A stretch of 64,000 nucleotides of DNA, taken from positions 2,859,518-2,923,517 of the forward strand of contig NZ_OY782498.1 of NCBI RefSeq assembly GCF_963677845.1. Direction: 5' to 3'. This document shows, one piece after another, positions 34,606 to 42,791 of this stretch (position 1 is its first letter; every line of letters starts with the position of its first letter). This DNA comes from an uncultured Pseudodesulfovibrio sp. (GTDB taxonomy: Bacteria; Desulfobacterota; Desulfovibrionia; Desulfovibrionales; Desulfovibrionaceae). Below the pieces are notes generated by a model that worked only from the letters and a program-made list of their open reading frames with translations, ran no database searches and was not told the origin of the DNA. A program made the translations under genes and the position numbers.

Positions 34606-34917
34606 GTACACCTCCTCAATCAAACAGCGTGAAGGCATGTAGCACACGCCATGCAAATAGCAAAAGCGAGGAATTCAACCGCGGTGGAGGTCTCGACTTT
34701 GACCGTTCGGTCAAAAAAGCCAATGATATTAAATCCCTAATAAAATCAGCATGTGACAGACCTTAAACAAGAGAAATCCGTTGAAATATTTGGCGTACTG
34801 TGCCACAACGTTCTATCGATCGAAGAATTTCGTTCGAGGTGTTTTTTACCACGTTATAGATCGATGGTAAAAATAGTTGCGGTCCTTACTAACTTCTGTG
34901 GTCCTTTAGGAGGAAAC
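34606..34917. other. 312 bp intergenic region without a gene
   Basis: Divergent gap between the SpoU gene and the TAXI gene. Besides the operator-like palindrome at 34698, it holds two partly complementary blocks at about 34815-34829 and 34855-34866, both containing ATCGAT, around GGTGTTTTTTACCAC. These could fold in the TAXI leader, but I see no known riboswitch and no convincing short ORF. Confidence 0.6.
34698..34715. promoter_or_regulatory. TetR-type operator-like palindrome
   Basis: TTTGACCG-TT-CGGTCAAA, an 18 bp site with perfect 8 bp arms. TGACCG/CGGTCA half-sites are typical of TetR-family operators. It lies about 200 bp before the TAXI gene and about 90 bp before the methyltransferase start, so either promoter could be its target. 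No TetR gene is in the window. Confidence 0.5.
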
Positions 34918-35886
34918 ATGAAACGGATTATCATCCTGGCCCTTGCGCTTGCCGTTGTCCTCGGCATGTCTTTTTCTGCGCATGCGAAAAAACGCTACGT
35001 CTTCGGCGGCGGGCCTGCTGGTGGAACCTTCCAGGTTGTCGCCAACGGCATCCAGGTATTCGAACCTGTCAAAAACAGTGAGAACTTCTCTATCAAGGCG
35101 CAGTCTTCCGGCGGCTCCGTCGAAAACCTTCGCACCACCAACGCCGGTCGTGTTGCTTTCTCCACCGTCTATGCCGGTCATGTTTTTCTCGGTCGTAACG
35201 GCCAGATGAAAAACGATCCCCGCAAGTACGAAAAAGTCATGGCTGTCGGCTACCTCTATGGTGCCCCCGCCCAGCTTGTCGTGCGCAAGGGGTCCGGCAT
35301 CAAGTCTACAAAGGACCTGGAAGGCAAGAAAGTTGGTGTCGGCAACGCCGGTTCCGGCGCATTCGCCAACTGTGAACTTTTCTTTACCCACATGGGTGTA
35401 TGGGACAAAATCGAACGGAATGCCATGGGCTACAACGATGCTGCCCAGGCTTTCGGTAACGAACAGCTCGACGCGTTCTGGCTGTTTACCGCATTCCCGT
35501 CCGGCGCTGTCATCATGGCTGCGCAGACCAATGATATCGAACTCATTGATCTGGCCGCAGATGCCAATTCCACTGGTTACTTCGAAAAATATCCCTACTT
35601 CGGCAAACTGTCCGTTCCCGCCGGTACATACCGTGGCGTGGATCAGGACGTTCCCTCCTTCTTTGACTCCGCCCTGCTCGTCGCCAACGCCGATGTGCCT
35701 GAAGAAGTCGTGTACGAGATGATGTCCGCTGTCTGGTCAGACGCTGGCCTCAAGCACATGCTCGAACAAAAGAAGACCTTCAAGGACATGTCTGTTGCCA
35801 ACGGCATCAAGGGTATCGACCCCAACGTCATCCCTCTGCATCCCGGCGCAATCAAGTTCTGGAAAGAAAAGGGCGTCCTCAAGTAG
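34918..35886 (+). CDS. TAXI-family TRAP transporter solute-binding protein
   Basis: 322 aa from MKRIIILALALAVVLGMSFS (ATG at 34918, AGGAGG seven bases before). A Sec signal ends near AHAKKRYVF. The mature protein has the TAXI signatures FGGGPAGGTFQVVANGI, GSVENLRTTNAGRVAFSTVYAGH, PAQLVVRKGSGIKSTKDLEG and KVGVGNAGSGAFA. It binds a carboxylate-type substrate in the periplasm and delivers it to the fused permease encoded 189 bp downstream. An earlier frame start at 34753 is rejected because the signal peptide begins here. Substrate unknown. Confidence 0.93.
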   Translation: MKRIIILALALAVVLGMSFSAHAKKRYVFGGGPAGGTFQVVANGIQVFEPVKNSENFSIKAQSSGGSVENLRTTNAGRVAFSTVYAGHVFLGRNGQMKNDPRKYEKVMAVGYLYGAPAQLVVRKGSGIKSTKDLEGKKVGVGNAGSGAFANCELFFTHMGVWDKIERNAMGYNDAAQAFGNEQLDAFWLFTAFPSGAVIMAAQTNDIELIDLAADANSTGYFEKYPYFGKLSVPAGTYRGVDQDVPSFFDSALLVANADVPEEVVYEMMSAVWSDAGLKHMLEQKKTFKDMSVANGIKGIDPNVIPLHPGAIKFWKEKGVLK

Positions 35887-35922
35887 ACGACCAATCGGTC
35901 TGAAAGACCCTACAGATACTCG

Positions 35923-35949
35923 GGCGGGCGGGCCACAAGGCCCGTCCGC
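35923..35949 (+). other. GC-rich hairpin between TAXI and TRAP permease genes
   Basis: GGGCGGGCC-ACAA-GGCCCGTCC forms a 9 bp stem with one G-U pair, without a following T run. It may be an mRNA-stabilising or attenuating hairpin that explains unequal expression of binding protein and permease. Confidence 0.45.
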
Positions 35950-36075
35950 TTTCAAGGGCGGGCGGCTATGTCCGATCCCGTGCCCTGTCATATATCATCA
36001 CTCCCCCCAGGCCTGTGGCTTCTGGTGGTGTGACGTTCCAACCGCGACCCATCGCGCGGTCGCCACGAGTGTACA

Positions 36076-38004
36076 ATGTACGACAAGTTGACAAAAATTG
36101 AGCAATTCTTTTTTGATTTTCTGTCCGTGGGCCTGGTTCTGTTCTATTCATGGTCTGCCATTTTCGAGCCTGCGGCCACCCAATACCATCGGGGTATTTA
36201 TGTTATCGTGACCTATATTCTGGTCTTCCTGATCTACAAATCCAGAAACCTTTTTTTCCGTATAATTGATTACCTGCTCATGGCAGCATCGGCTGTCACC
36301 GTAGGGTATTGGATCGTCAACTTCGAAGCCATCAACTACCGTACCGGCATTGAGACAGATCTGGACCAATGGATGGCCATGGTCGGCGTCTTGCTCGGCG
36401 TTGAACTGGCTCGACGCGTTGTCGGCAATGTCTTCGTCGTTATCGGCGTTGGCATGTTGCTCTTTGGCATGTACGGCGAACATATGCCGGAACTCATTGC
36501 CCATGCGGGTGCGTCTTTCCCTGAATTATGCACCTCCATTTTCTACAGGTCAGACGGCGTATTCGGCATCATGGCGAATGTTCTGGCAACGTATATCATC
36601 CTGTTCGTGCTTTTTGGCGCGTTTCTGGAGAAATGCGGTGCACAGAAATTCTTCATCGACTTCCCGCTGGCAGCAGTTGGACACAAGATCGGCGGCCCGG
36701 CCAAAGTATCGGTTATCGCTTCCGGCCTGTTCGGGTCCATATCCGGTTCAGCCATAGCCAACACCGTATCCACTGGCGCATTCACCATTCCAATGATGAA
36801 AAAAGCAGGGTTTAAGCCTCACGTTGCAGGCGGTATCGAACCAGCAGCATCCATCGGTGGCATGTTCATGCCCCCAATCATGGGCGCGGGTGGATTCATC
36901 ATGGCAGAAATGACAGGTCTGCCCTACTCACACATTATGCTGGTCGCCATTTTCCCGGCGGTCATGTACTTCTTTTCGGTTTTCGTCATGGTACATTACG
37001 AAGCCAAAAAGAGCGGTGTGGTAGGAGAAAGGTACAAATACTCTGCCATGCAGATATTCAAGAAGGAGTGGCTCTACACACTGCCGCTCGTCTTCATCAC
37101 CATATTCATGCTTGCGGGCTATTCGCCCGGCTATTCCGCCATTGTGGGTCTGGCAACCTGTATCGGCTTGTCCTTCAAGGATGAAGGCCAACGCATCGAC
37201 CCGACGTTGCTCTGCATCATGGGATTGATGGTTGTGTCTCCCTGGCTGGTCAAAATAGTCGGTGCCGCTGGTGGTCCCGAAGCCATGAAAGCAGTCAAAC
37301 CATTCCTGTCTGGCCGCATCCTGTTGCTTTACGGACTGATCATGGCCGCCGGTGTATTTGCCTATCGCAGGCAGACCGTATCAGGCATGAAAAGCGAACT
37401 GGGTGAATTTGTAGTGGCTGCCCGTATGGGGACCATCAACTCACTCAAAATCGGCGCGACTGTCGGCGTTATCGGTATCATCATCGGCGTGCTGACGTAC
37501 TCAGGTCTGGTGTTGACCTTTGCCGACATCGTCATTGAGCTGGCAAACGGCAATCTGGTGGCGACCATCCTGCTCATCGCGCTGGCATCGCTCATTCTCG
37601 GCATGGGCGTCCCGGTCACTGCCGCCTATTTGATCACCGCTGTCGTGGCCGTGCCTGCGTTGACCCATTTGGGCGTCAACGAGGTGGCTGCACACATGAT
37701 CGTGTACTGGCTGTCTCAAGATTCCAACATCACGCCTCCGGTCTGTATCGCGGCGTTTGCAGGAGCGACTATTGCCAAGGCCAATATGTGGAAGACGGCT
37801 TTCACTTCGTTCAAATTCGCCAAGTTCCTGTATTTGGCACCCTTCATGTTCGCATATATTCCGGCCTTCTCGCTGGATGCCCCACCAATGCAAATCATGA
37901 TATGGTTCTCCATCATAACGGTATGCGTATTTGCCTACTCATGGTTCATGAGTGGCATCTGGTTCAGTCCACTGAAGAAAATGTTTGGCGGCGCGTCTGC
38001 TTAA
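36076..38004 (+). CDS. TRAP transporter fused permease (DctQM type)
   Basis: 642 aa integral membrane protein with about 16-17 hydrophobic segments. The N-terminal third is the small 4-TM-like half, and the rest is the large DctM-like half, with SGSAIANTVSTGAFTIPMMKKAGF (shown in part: GSISGSAIANTVSTG), ASIGGMFMPPIMGAGGFIMA and LGMGVPVTAAYLI. Sodium-coupled uptake of the ligand bound by the TAXI protein is expected. No strong ribosome site precedes the ATG at 36076, so it may be translated weakly. Followed by a terminator. Confidence 0.94.
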   Translation: MYDKLTKIEQFFFDFLSVGLVLFYSWSAIFEPAATQYHRGIYVIVTYILVFLIYKSRNLFFRIIDYLLMAASAVTVGYWIVNFEAINYRTGIETDLDQWMAMVGVLLGVELARRVVGNVFVVIGVGMLLFGMYGEHMPELIAHAGASFPELCTSIFYRSDGVFGIMANVLATYIILFVLFGAFLEKCGAQKFFIDFPLAAVGHKIGGPAKVSVIASGLFGSISGSAIANTVSTGAFTIPMMKKAGFKPHVAGGIEPAASIGGMFMPPIMGAGGFIMAEMTGLPYSHIMLVAIFPAVMYFFSVFVMVHYEAKKSGVVGERYKYSAMQIFKKEWLYTLPLVFITIFMLAGYSPGYSAIVGLATCIGLSFKDEGQRIDPTLLCIMGLMVVSPWLVKIVGAAGGPEAMKAVKPFLSGRILLLYGLIMAAGVFAYRRQTVSGMKSELGEFVVAARMGTINSLKIGATVGVIGIIIGVLTYSGLVLTFADIVIELANGNLVATILLIALASLILGMGVPVTAAYLITAVVAVPALTHLGVNEVAAHMIVYWLSQDSNITPPVCIAAFAGATIAKANMWKTAFTSFKFAKFLYLAPFMFAYIPAFSLDAPPMQIMIWFSIITVCVFAYSWFMSGIWFSPLKKMFGGASA

Positions 38005-38015
38005 AAAAACAATCA

Positions 38016-38052
38016 AAACTTGGGGATCGGGGCAACCCGGTCCCCTTTTTTT
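38016..38052 (+). terminator. Terminator of the TAXI-TRAP operon
   Basis: Stem GGGGATCGGG / CCCGGTCCCC with loop GCAA, then a run of T's. Confidence 0.85.
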
Positions 38053-38065
38053 ATGAAAAAAGCAA

Positions 38066-38100
38066 CAAAAAAGGCACCCTGAGATTGGAGTGCCTTTGTG
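38066..38100 (-). terminator. Terminator downstream of the PAS-GGDEF gene
   Basis: AAAGGCAC/GTGCCTTT inverted repeat around CCTGAGATTGGA-type sequence, with an A run on the left that becomes a T run for leftward transcripts. Confidence 0.65.
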
Positions 38101-38125
38101 CTTTAACTGGTCAGTATAGTTATAA

Positions 38126-39043
38126 TCACTTTGCTTCGTATTTTACGTCATTGATATGCGTACAATTACGGCCGGATTCCTTGCTCAGATAAAGTTGATT
38201 ATCGGCTTTTTCCACTACGCTTTCAGCTCGTTCGCCGTTTGCGGAAAGGGCCCCACCGATAGACGCCGTGACCTTGATGCGATCATCTTTCTGTTCCACC
38301 CAGGAGTGTTCGATGAGCATGCGCAGACGCTCTGCGATAACAGCCATTTTCTCGGTCGTTGTGTTGGCAATAAAAATAACAAATTCTTCGCCGCCCCAGC
38401 GACATGCAACATCCAAAGGCCTGAGTACAGACCGCAGTGTTTGCGCAACCATAGCGAGGACCATATCGCCGACATGGTGTCCCCACGTATCGTTGACATT
38501 TTTAAAATGGTCTATGTCCACAAACAAAACACCGAATGGGACACTATTTTCCTGCATGGTCTGATCGAGTCGGTCCATGGAAATATCTGCATAACGACGA
38601 TTGCCAATTCCAGTGAGTTGGTCAGTGAGTATCTCTTTACGAAGCTCTTCGATTTCTTTGAGAAGATCCAGATTTTCACCATTGTCCGAAAAGATTTCAA
38701 CAGCACCGACAATTTTACCTGTGGAGTCCCGCATGGGAGAAGCTCGGACAAGTACTGGAACGCGGTGTCCAAATTTGTGGTGCATAAAAACACTGGCCTC
38801 TTGCTCTTTCCCTTCTTGCATGGTTGCCAACATGGGGCACCCATTCAGACAAAGTTCTGTACCATTACAGGCTACATGGCGCAGGACATGATCAGAACAA
38901 CTTTTCCCAATCATTTCCTTGGCCGAATATCCGCTCAATCGCTCAGCGGCTTTATTCCAATATGTGACATTGCGATCCAAATCCAAAAAATAGACACCTT
39001 CTGAAAGGGAATCGAGCAAATCTTTATAAAACCCATCCTCCAT
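38126..39043 (-). CDS. PAS-GGDEF diguanylate cyclase (cytoplasmic)
   Basis: 305 aa, ATG at 39043 with GAGGT upstream. Residues about 8-125 are a PAS domain (GVYFLDLDRNVTYWNKAAERLSGYSAKEMIG in part: DLDRNVTYWNKAAERL), with a cysteine set C49, C59, C65 and C69 (GKSCSDHVLRHVACNGTELC, then LNGCP) that could bind a metal or Fe-S/haem for redox sensing. The GGDEF domain has RWGGEEFVIF (GGEEF 217-221) and an intact I-site RPLD at 208-211. No transmembrane segment, so it senses cytoplasmic cues. Product is c-di-GMP. Monocistronic by context. Confidence 0.92.
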   Translation of the reverse strand: MEDGFYKDLLDSLSEGVYFLDLDRNVTYWNKAAERLSGYSAKEMIGKSCSDHVLRHVACNGTELCLNGCPMLATMQEGKEQEASVFMHHKFGHRVPVLVRASPMRDSTGKIVGAVEIFSDNGENLDLLKEIEELRKEILTDQLTGIGNRRYADISMDRLDQTMQENSVPFGVLFVDIDHFKNVNDTWGHHVGDMVLAMVAQTLRSVLRPLDVACRWGGEEFVIFIANTTTEKMAVIAERLRMLIEHSWVEQKDDRIKVTASIGGALSANGERAESVVEKADNQLYLSKESGRNCTHINDVKYEAK

Positions 39044-39241
39044 AAGTACCTCTCTTATATTTCAACATGCCGATAAAATCATACGGAAGCAAGAATTGTA
39101 TCTTTTTAAACAGGTGCTTGAGAGAATTGAGATCCATTATTTTTGGCCCAACCCACTGATTTGATTGAACGCTCAAACAATAAGTCAGTTATGTCAGTTG
39201 GAATCGGACTCAAAGCATTGGCGCACAAAGAAAAATTCTAC

Positions 39242-39271
39242 TTGACGCAAAATGAAAAACACCCTTACCAA
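39242..39271 (+). promoter_or_regulatory. Candidate sigma-70 promoter of malic enzyme
   Basis: TTGACG (39242-39247) and TACCAA (39266-39271), 18 bases apart, about 35 bases before the malic-enzyme ATG. The -10 is only a partial match. Confidence 0.4.
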
Positions 39272-39304
39272 AGTTGGCAAACAGAATAATATGGAGGCCT
39301 GATC

Positions 39305-40624
39305 ATGGCACTGTTCACGAAGCAAGAGGCATTGGATTACCATTCCGACAAACGCAAGGGCAAACTGGAGGTCATCTCCATCAAGCCGTGCGAAAACCAG
39401 AAGCATTTATCCATGGCATACAGCCCGGGTGTTGCCGAAGCGTGCCGCGAAATTGCTGCGGACAAAGAAAAGGTCTACGACTACACCAACAAGGGGAACC
39501 TCGTTGCAGTCGTCTCCAACGGTACCGCCGTTCTGGGCCTTGGCAACATCGGCCCTGAAGCCGGTAAGCCGGTCATGGAAGGCAAGGGTGTTCTGTTCAA
39601 GATTTTCTCCGATATCGATGTCTACGACATCAACATCGACGCCAAAACGCCTGATGAAATCGTTTCTTTCTGCAAAATGCTCGAACCGACCTTCGGTGGC
39701 ATCAACCTCGAAGACATCAAGGCTCCAGAATGCTTTGAAATCGAAACCCGTCTCAAGAAAGAAATGGGAATCCCCGTCTTCCATGATGATCAGCACGGTA
39801 CAGCTATCATTTCAGCCGCAGGCATCATGAATGCGCTCGAAATCTCCGGTAAAAAGATCGAAGATATCAAGATCGTCGTTTCCGGTGCAGGGGCCGCTGC
39901 CATCGCCTGTTCCAATCTGTACGTTCACATGGGCATCAAGCGCGAAAACATCTTCATGTTCGATTCCCGTGGCCTGATCCACGCCGGACGCGAAGGTCTC
40001 AACGAATTCAAACAGAGCTTTGCTCAAGCCGAAGATCACGGTTCTCTGGCCGACTGCATGGTCGGTGCCGACATGTTCCTCGGCCTGTCCGTCAAGGACG
40101 CCATCAATCAGGACATGGTCAAGACCATGGCTGAGAACGCCATCATCTTTGCCTGCGCCAATCCCGATCCCGAGATTCCGTATCCCGACGTCAAGGAAGT
40201 GCGCCCCGACATCATCATGGGCACAGGTCGTTCCGACTTCCCCAATCAGGTGAACAACGTCCTCGGCTTCCCGTTCATCTTCCGCGGTGCGCTCGATTGT
40301 CGCGCCACGACTATCAATGAAGAAATGAAAATCGCCGCAGCCGACGCTCTGGCCAAGTTGGCCAAAGAACCCGTTGCTCAGGATATCTGCGATGCTTACG
40401 GCGTGGACAGTCTCGACTTCGGTATCGATTACATCATCCCCAAGCCGCTTGATCCGCGTGTGCTGACTTGGCTGGCTCCTGCTGTTGCCAAGGCCGCCAT
40501 GGACACCGGCGTTGCCAAAATCCAGCTCGACCTCGATCAATACAAGAAAGACCTCGAAGCCCGTATGGAAGCTTCCAAAGCCCGTACCAAGGCCGTGGTC
40601 GATTCCTTCGATTACGATATCTAG
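39305..40624 (+). CDS. Malic enzyme (malate dehydrogenase, oxaloacetate-decarboxylating)
   Basis: 439 aa short-form malic enzyme without a C-terminal phosphotransacetylase domain. Decarboxylates malate to pyruvate and CO2 with NAD(P)+ reduction. [38 protein letters not shown] (partial: [11 protein letters not shown]), [29 protein letters not shown] with the metal-ligand DD, and [12 protein letters not shown] (nucleotide loop) are diagnostic. Cofactor preference cannot be read. It has its own promoter-like site and terminator, so it is monocistronic. In sulfate reducers it supplies pyruvate or NADPH. Confidence 0.95.
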   Translation: MALFTKQEALDYHSDKRKGKLEVISIKPCENQKHLSMAYSPGVAEACREIAADKEKVYDYTNKGNLVAVVSNGTAVLGLGNIGPEAGKPVMEGKGVLFKIFSDIDVYDINIDAKTPDEIVSFCKMLEPTFGGINLEDIKAPECFEIETRLKKEMGIPVFHDDQHGTAIISAAGIMNALEISGKKIEDIKIVVSGAGAAAIACSNLYVHMGIKRENIFMFDSRGLIHAGREGLNEFKQSFAQAEDHGSLADCMVGADMFLGLSVKDAINQDMVKTMAENAIIFACANPDPEIPYPDVKEVRPDIIMGTGRSDFPNQVNNVLGFPFIFRGALDCRATTINEEMKIAAADALAKLAKEPVAQDICDAYGVDSLDFGIDYIIPKPLDPRVLTWLAPAVAKAAMDTGVAKIQLDLDQYKKDLEARMEASKARTKAVVDSFDYDI

Positions 40625-40646
40625 TCCTTTAGACTAAATCATCAAA

Positions 40647-40686
40647 TCAAGCCCTGTCTCGGATAATCGAGGCAGGGCTTTTTGTG
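40647..40686 (+). terminator. Terminator of the malic-enzyme gene
   Basis: AAGCCCTG(T)CTCG / CGAG-GCAGGGCTT stem around GATAAT, followed by a T run. Confidence 0.87.
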
Positions 40687-40700
40687 GTCGTTTTCATTTT

Positions 40701-40812
40701 GGGAAGGCAGCCTCCGGCGGGCCTACCGGCGGTCGCCTTCTGCGGGACCAGAGAACCTTTTGGAAAAGGTTCTCTGGACTCTCCAAAACGTTTTGTCGCT
40801 CGCTCCGCTCGG
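40701..40812. repeat. Intergenic palindromic repeat, copy B
   Basis: Reverse complement of copy A (22822-22930) with near-identical blocks: GCCTCCGGCGG, CCTACCGGCGG, GCGGGACC, the central palindrome AGAGAACCTTTT-GG-AAAAGGTTCTCT and GGACTCTCCAAAAC. It lies after the malic-enzyme terminator and before the small thpR-linked gene. Confidence 0.8.
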
Positions 40813-40813
40813 G

Positions 40814-40998
40814 GTCATTCGGTTGCGACAGGTTAACTTTGAAAAAAGAACACATTGCACCGACAGGTGCACAATGGGATTCCAAAGGGCACAACCCTTT
40901 GGCTGGTGCAGGACAGCGTCCTGCTTGTTCGATTCTATCCGTCGAAGACGGTTTTCGCCCCCATTGCCCGATGGCTGGTTGTCCTTTATACTTGGTAC
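40814..40998. other. Palindrome-rich spacer before the 59-aa gene
   Basis: Contains CCAAAGGG-CACAA-CCCTTTGG (about 40882-40902) and GCAGGAC-AGC-GTCCTGC (about 40908-40924), two perfect inverted repeats just after copy B. Neither has a T run. Together with copy B the malic-enzyme/thpR gap of about 370 bases is largely palindromic DNA without a gene. Confidence 0.55.
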
Positions 40999-41178
40999 AT
41001 GGATGAAAAAACAATTGAAGAACTCCGCACACTGGCCGAGGAAAACGGTATCGACCCAGAAGTTCTGCTGGCAATCGCCGAAGCGGACGGGTTACCCGAA
41101 GACCTTCAGAACGCCATAGCCGCAGTACTCGGCGACGTCGCGACTTTTGGTCATGCGCTGGACAAACTGGATAAATAG
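40999..41178 (+). CDS. Small acidic protein of unknown function
   Basis: 59 aa from MDEKTIEELRTLAEENGIDP (ATG at 40999); a longer frame upstream enters the palindromic spacer and is rejected. It is acidic and mostly helical, with a repeated LAEENGID/IAEADGLP pattern suggestive of a small helical bundle. It ends two bases before thpR and probably shares its transcript. I know no function. Confidence 0.6.
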   Translation: MDEKTIEELRTLAEENGIDPEVLLAIAEADGLPEDLQNAIAAVLGDVATFGHALDKLDK

Positions 41179-41180
41179 CC

Positions 41181-41738
41181 ATGCCTCGCCTCTTTACCGG
41201 CCTTGGGCTGCCAGACTCTTATCAACAAACCGTGAAGCCCTTTACAGACAATCTCAACACAGGATTGGACTCATCCGTGCGCTGGATTCGCCCCGGCAAC
41301 TGGCATCTAACGCTTAAGTTTCTGGGGAACACCGACAAAAAGGATATCCCCGCTATCGTTGATGCGCTTTCATCCATTCATTTCCCACAATTTCCCATGC
41401 AGGCAGGAGACGCAGGGGCCTTTCCGAATATGAACAGACCTCGTGTGATCTGGCTGGGACTCAAGCAAGGGGCGCAACAATGCGCTGATCTGGCAGACAT
41501 GATCGAAGACGCTCTGACGAACATGGGCGTAGCTCGGGAAAAGAAACGATTTCGCCCCCACCTGACTATCGGATGGATCAAAAAAACGGGGCAGGACGAC
41601 TGGAAATCCATTCTCACCACAGCCAATCAAGACTGGCCCGTATTCACGGCACAACGGTTCACCTTATGGCAGAGTGAACTGAAACCGACCGGCGCGGTGC
41701 ATACTGTGTTGAATAATTTCTCTTTGAGGACTGACTAA
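41181..41738 (+). CDS. thpR: RNA 2',3'-cyclic phosphodiesterase (LigT family)
   Basis: 185 aa, normal length. Two HxTx motifs, HLTLKFLGNT and HLTIGWIKK, form the 2H phosphoesterase site. LPDSYQQTVKPF and WIRPGNWHLTLK at the N-terminus match ThpR. It hydrolyses 2',3'-cyclic phosphate to 2'-phosphate on RNA. Stop overlaps the convergent xth stop by four bases. Confidence 0.93.
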   Translation: MPRLFTGLGLPDSYQQTVKPFTDNLNTGLDSSVRWIRPGNWHLTLKFLGNTDKKDIPAIVDALSSIHFPQFPMQAGDAGAFPNMNRPRVIWLGLKQGAQQCADLADMIEDALTNMGVAREKKRFRPHLTIGWIKKTGQDDWKSILTTANQDWPVFTAQRFTLWQSELKPTGAVHTVLNNFSLRTD

Positions 41739-42502
41739 ACGTCGATTTCAACAGCCACAGGGCAGTGGTCTGAACCCATAACATCGGATTCGATCCATGC
41801 GCCCACGACCTTGTCTTTCAATTCTTCGGACACAAAGAAATAATCGATGCGCCATCCCGCATTATTTTTGCGGGCATTGAAACGATAAGACCACCACGAG
41901 TAATGGTGCGGTCCCTCTTCAAACATGCGGAAGGTATCCACATAACCGGCAGCAATGAACTTATCGATCCACGCTCGTTCACTGGGCAAAAAGCCTGAAC
42001 GGTCCGAGTTGGGTTTGGGATTTTTCAAATCAATCTCGGTATGTGCGGTATTAAAATCACCACCTACCACAATAGGTTTGTCCTTCCGCAGTTCCTCGGC
42101 ATATTCGAGAAAACAATCGTAGAAACCCATCTTGAAGTCGAGCCGCTCGTCCGACATCTGACCGTTGGGGAAATAAATATTGAAGAGATGAAAATCCGGG
42201 TATTCAAGATGGAGTACACGGCCTTCATTCTGAAAACGAGAGTCGGGAAGGCCCATAGTCACGGCCATCGGTTCCGGGTTGGAAAAACAGGCCACACCGG
42301 AATAGCCTTTCTTTTTCTTGGACCAATTCCAGTAATGATTGGAATAGGAATCCGGTTCGCGATCATCTTCGCCGAGCTGATCGGGGTGAGCCTTGGTTTC
42401 CTGCAGCATAACCACATCACCGCCGCAACCGTCCAACCAGTCGCGAAAATCCTTTTTGATTACAGCACGATAGCCGTTAACATTCCAGGAATAGATGATC
42501 AT
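41735..42502 (-). CDS. xth: Exodeoxyribonuclease III (AP endonuclease family)
   Basis: 255 aa from MIIYSWNVNGYRAVIKKDF (ATG at 42502, GGAGG before it); the extended frame is rejected. Base-excision repair enzyme that cuts at abasic sites and removes 3' blocks. WNVNGYRA, MLQETKAHPDQL (Glu metal ligand), GDFNTAHTEIDL, WWSYRFNARKNNAGWRIDYFF (partial) and SDHCPV carry the conserved Asn, Glu, Asp and His of the EEP fold. Confidence 0.95.
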   Translation of the reverse strand: MIIYSWNVNGYRAVIKKDFRDWLDGCGGDVVMLQETKAHPDQLGEDDREPDSYSNHYWNWSKKKKGYSGVACFSNPEPMAVTMGLPDSRFQNEGRVLHLEYPDFHLFNIYFPNGQMSDERLDFKMGFYDCFLEYAEELRKDKPIVVGGDFNTAHTEIDLKNPKPNSDRSGFLPSERAWIDKFIAAGYVDTFRMFEEGPHHYSWWSYRFNARKNNAGWRIDYFFVSEELKDKVVGAWIESDVMGSDHCPVAVEIDV

Positions 42503-42519
42503 GCGCACCTCCAGAAAAA

Positions 42520-42553
42520 ATGAAGGGGAACCGGTTTGCACCGATTCCCCTGA
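42520..42553 (-). terminator. Terminator after the 29-aa membrane protein gene
   Basis: Stem AGGGGAATCGG / CCGGTTCCCCT (minus strand, one wobble), loop TGCAAA, followed leftwards by TTCATTTTTT. It also overlaps the xth upstream region. Confidence 0.65.
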
Positions 42554-42575
42554 AGTGCCGCAATGCGGCCGAAAA

Positions 42576-42665
42576 CTAGTGTTCGTTCGGGGAACTGACC
42601 TTGATCATCACCAAAGCGCCGATCGTCAGGGACAGACCCAGGAAAAACCAAAAATAACCCATCAT
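42576..42665 (-). CDS. 29-residue single-pass membrane peptide
   Basis: Minus-strand frame from ATG at 42665 (two tandem Met): MMGYFWFFLGLSLTIGALVM, then IKVSSPNEH. One hydrophobic helix with a short polar tail. A GGAGG ribosome site sits nine bases upstream and a terminator follows, both signs of a real gene. It is too short for most gene finders. A cytochrome-oxidase-like or transporter accessory peptide is possible, but nothing nearby decides this. Confidence 0.65.
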   Translation of the reverse strand: MMGYFWFFLGLSLTIGALVMIKVSSPNEH

Positions 42666-42791
42666 AATCGCATCCTCCGTAAAATCTCAATTAGTCAACA
42701 GACTTTTATCAGAAAGTTTGGCGGATGGAAAGACGATTCCTCGCGAACACACAGTCAAATATCGTTTATTGTTTTATGCTAAAACGCAATT

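Noticed and set aside
40694-41182. 162-aa minus-strand frame across repeat B and the 59-aa gene
   Set aside because: It is rich in Arg/Pro/Ser and crosses palindromic DNA; the opposite frame has a plausible start and a coupled downstream gene.
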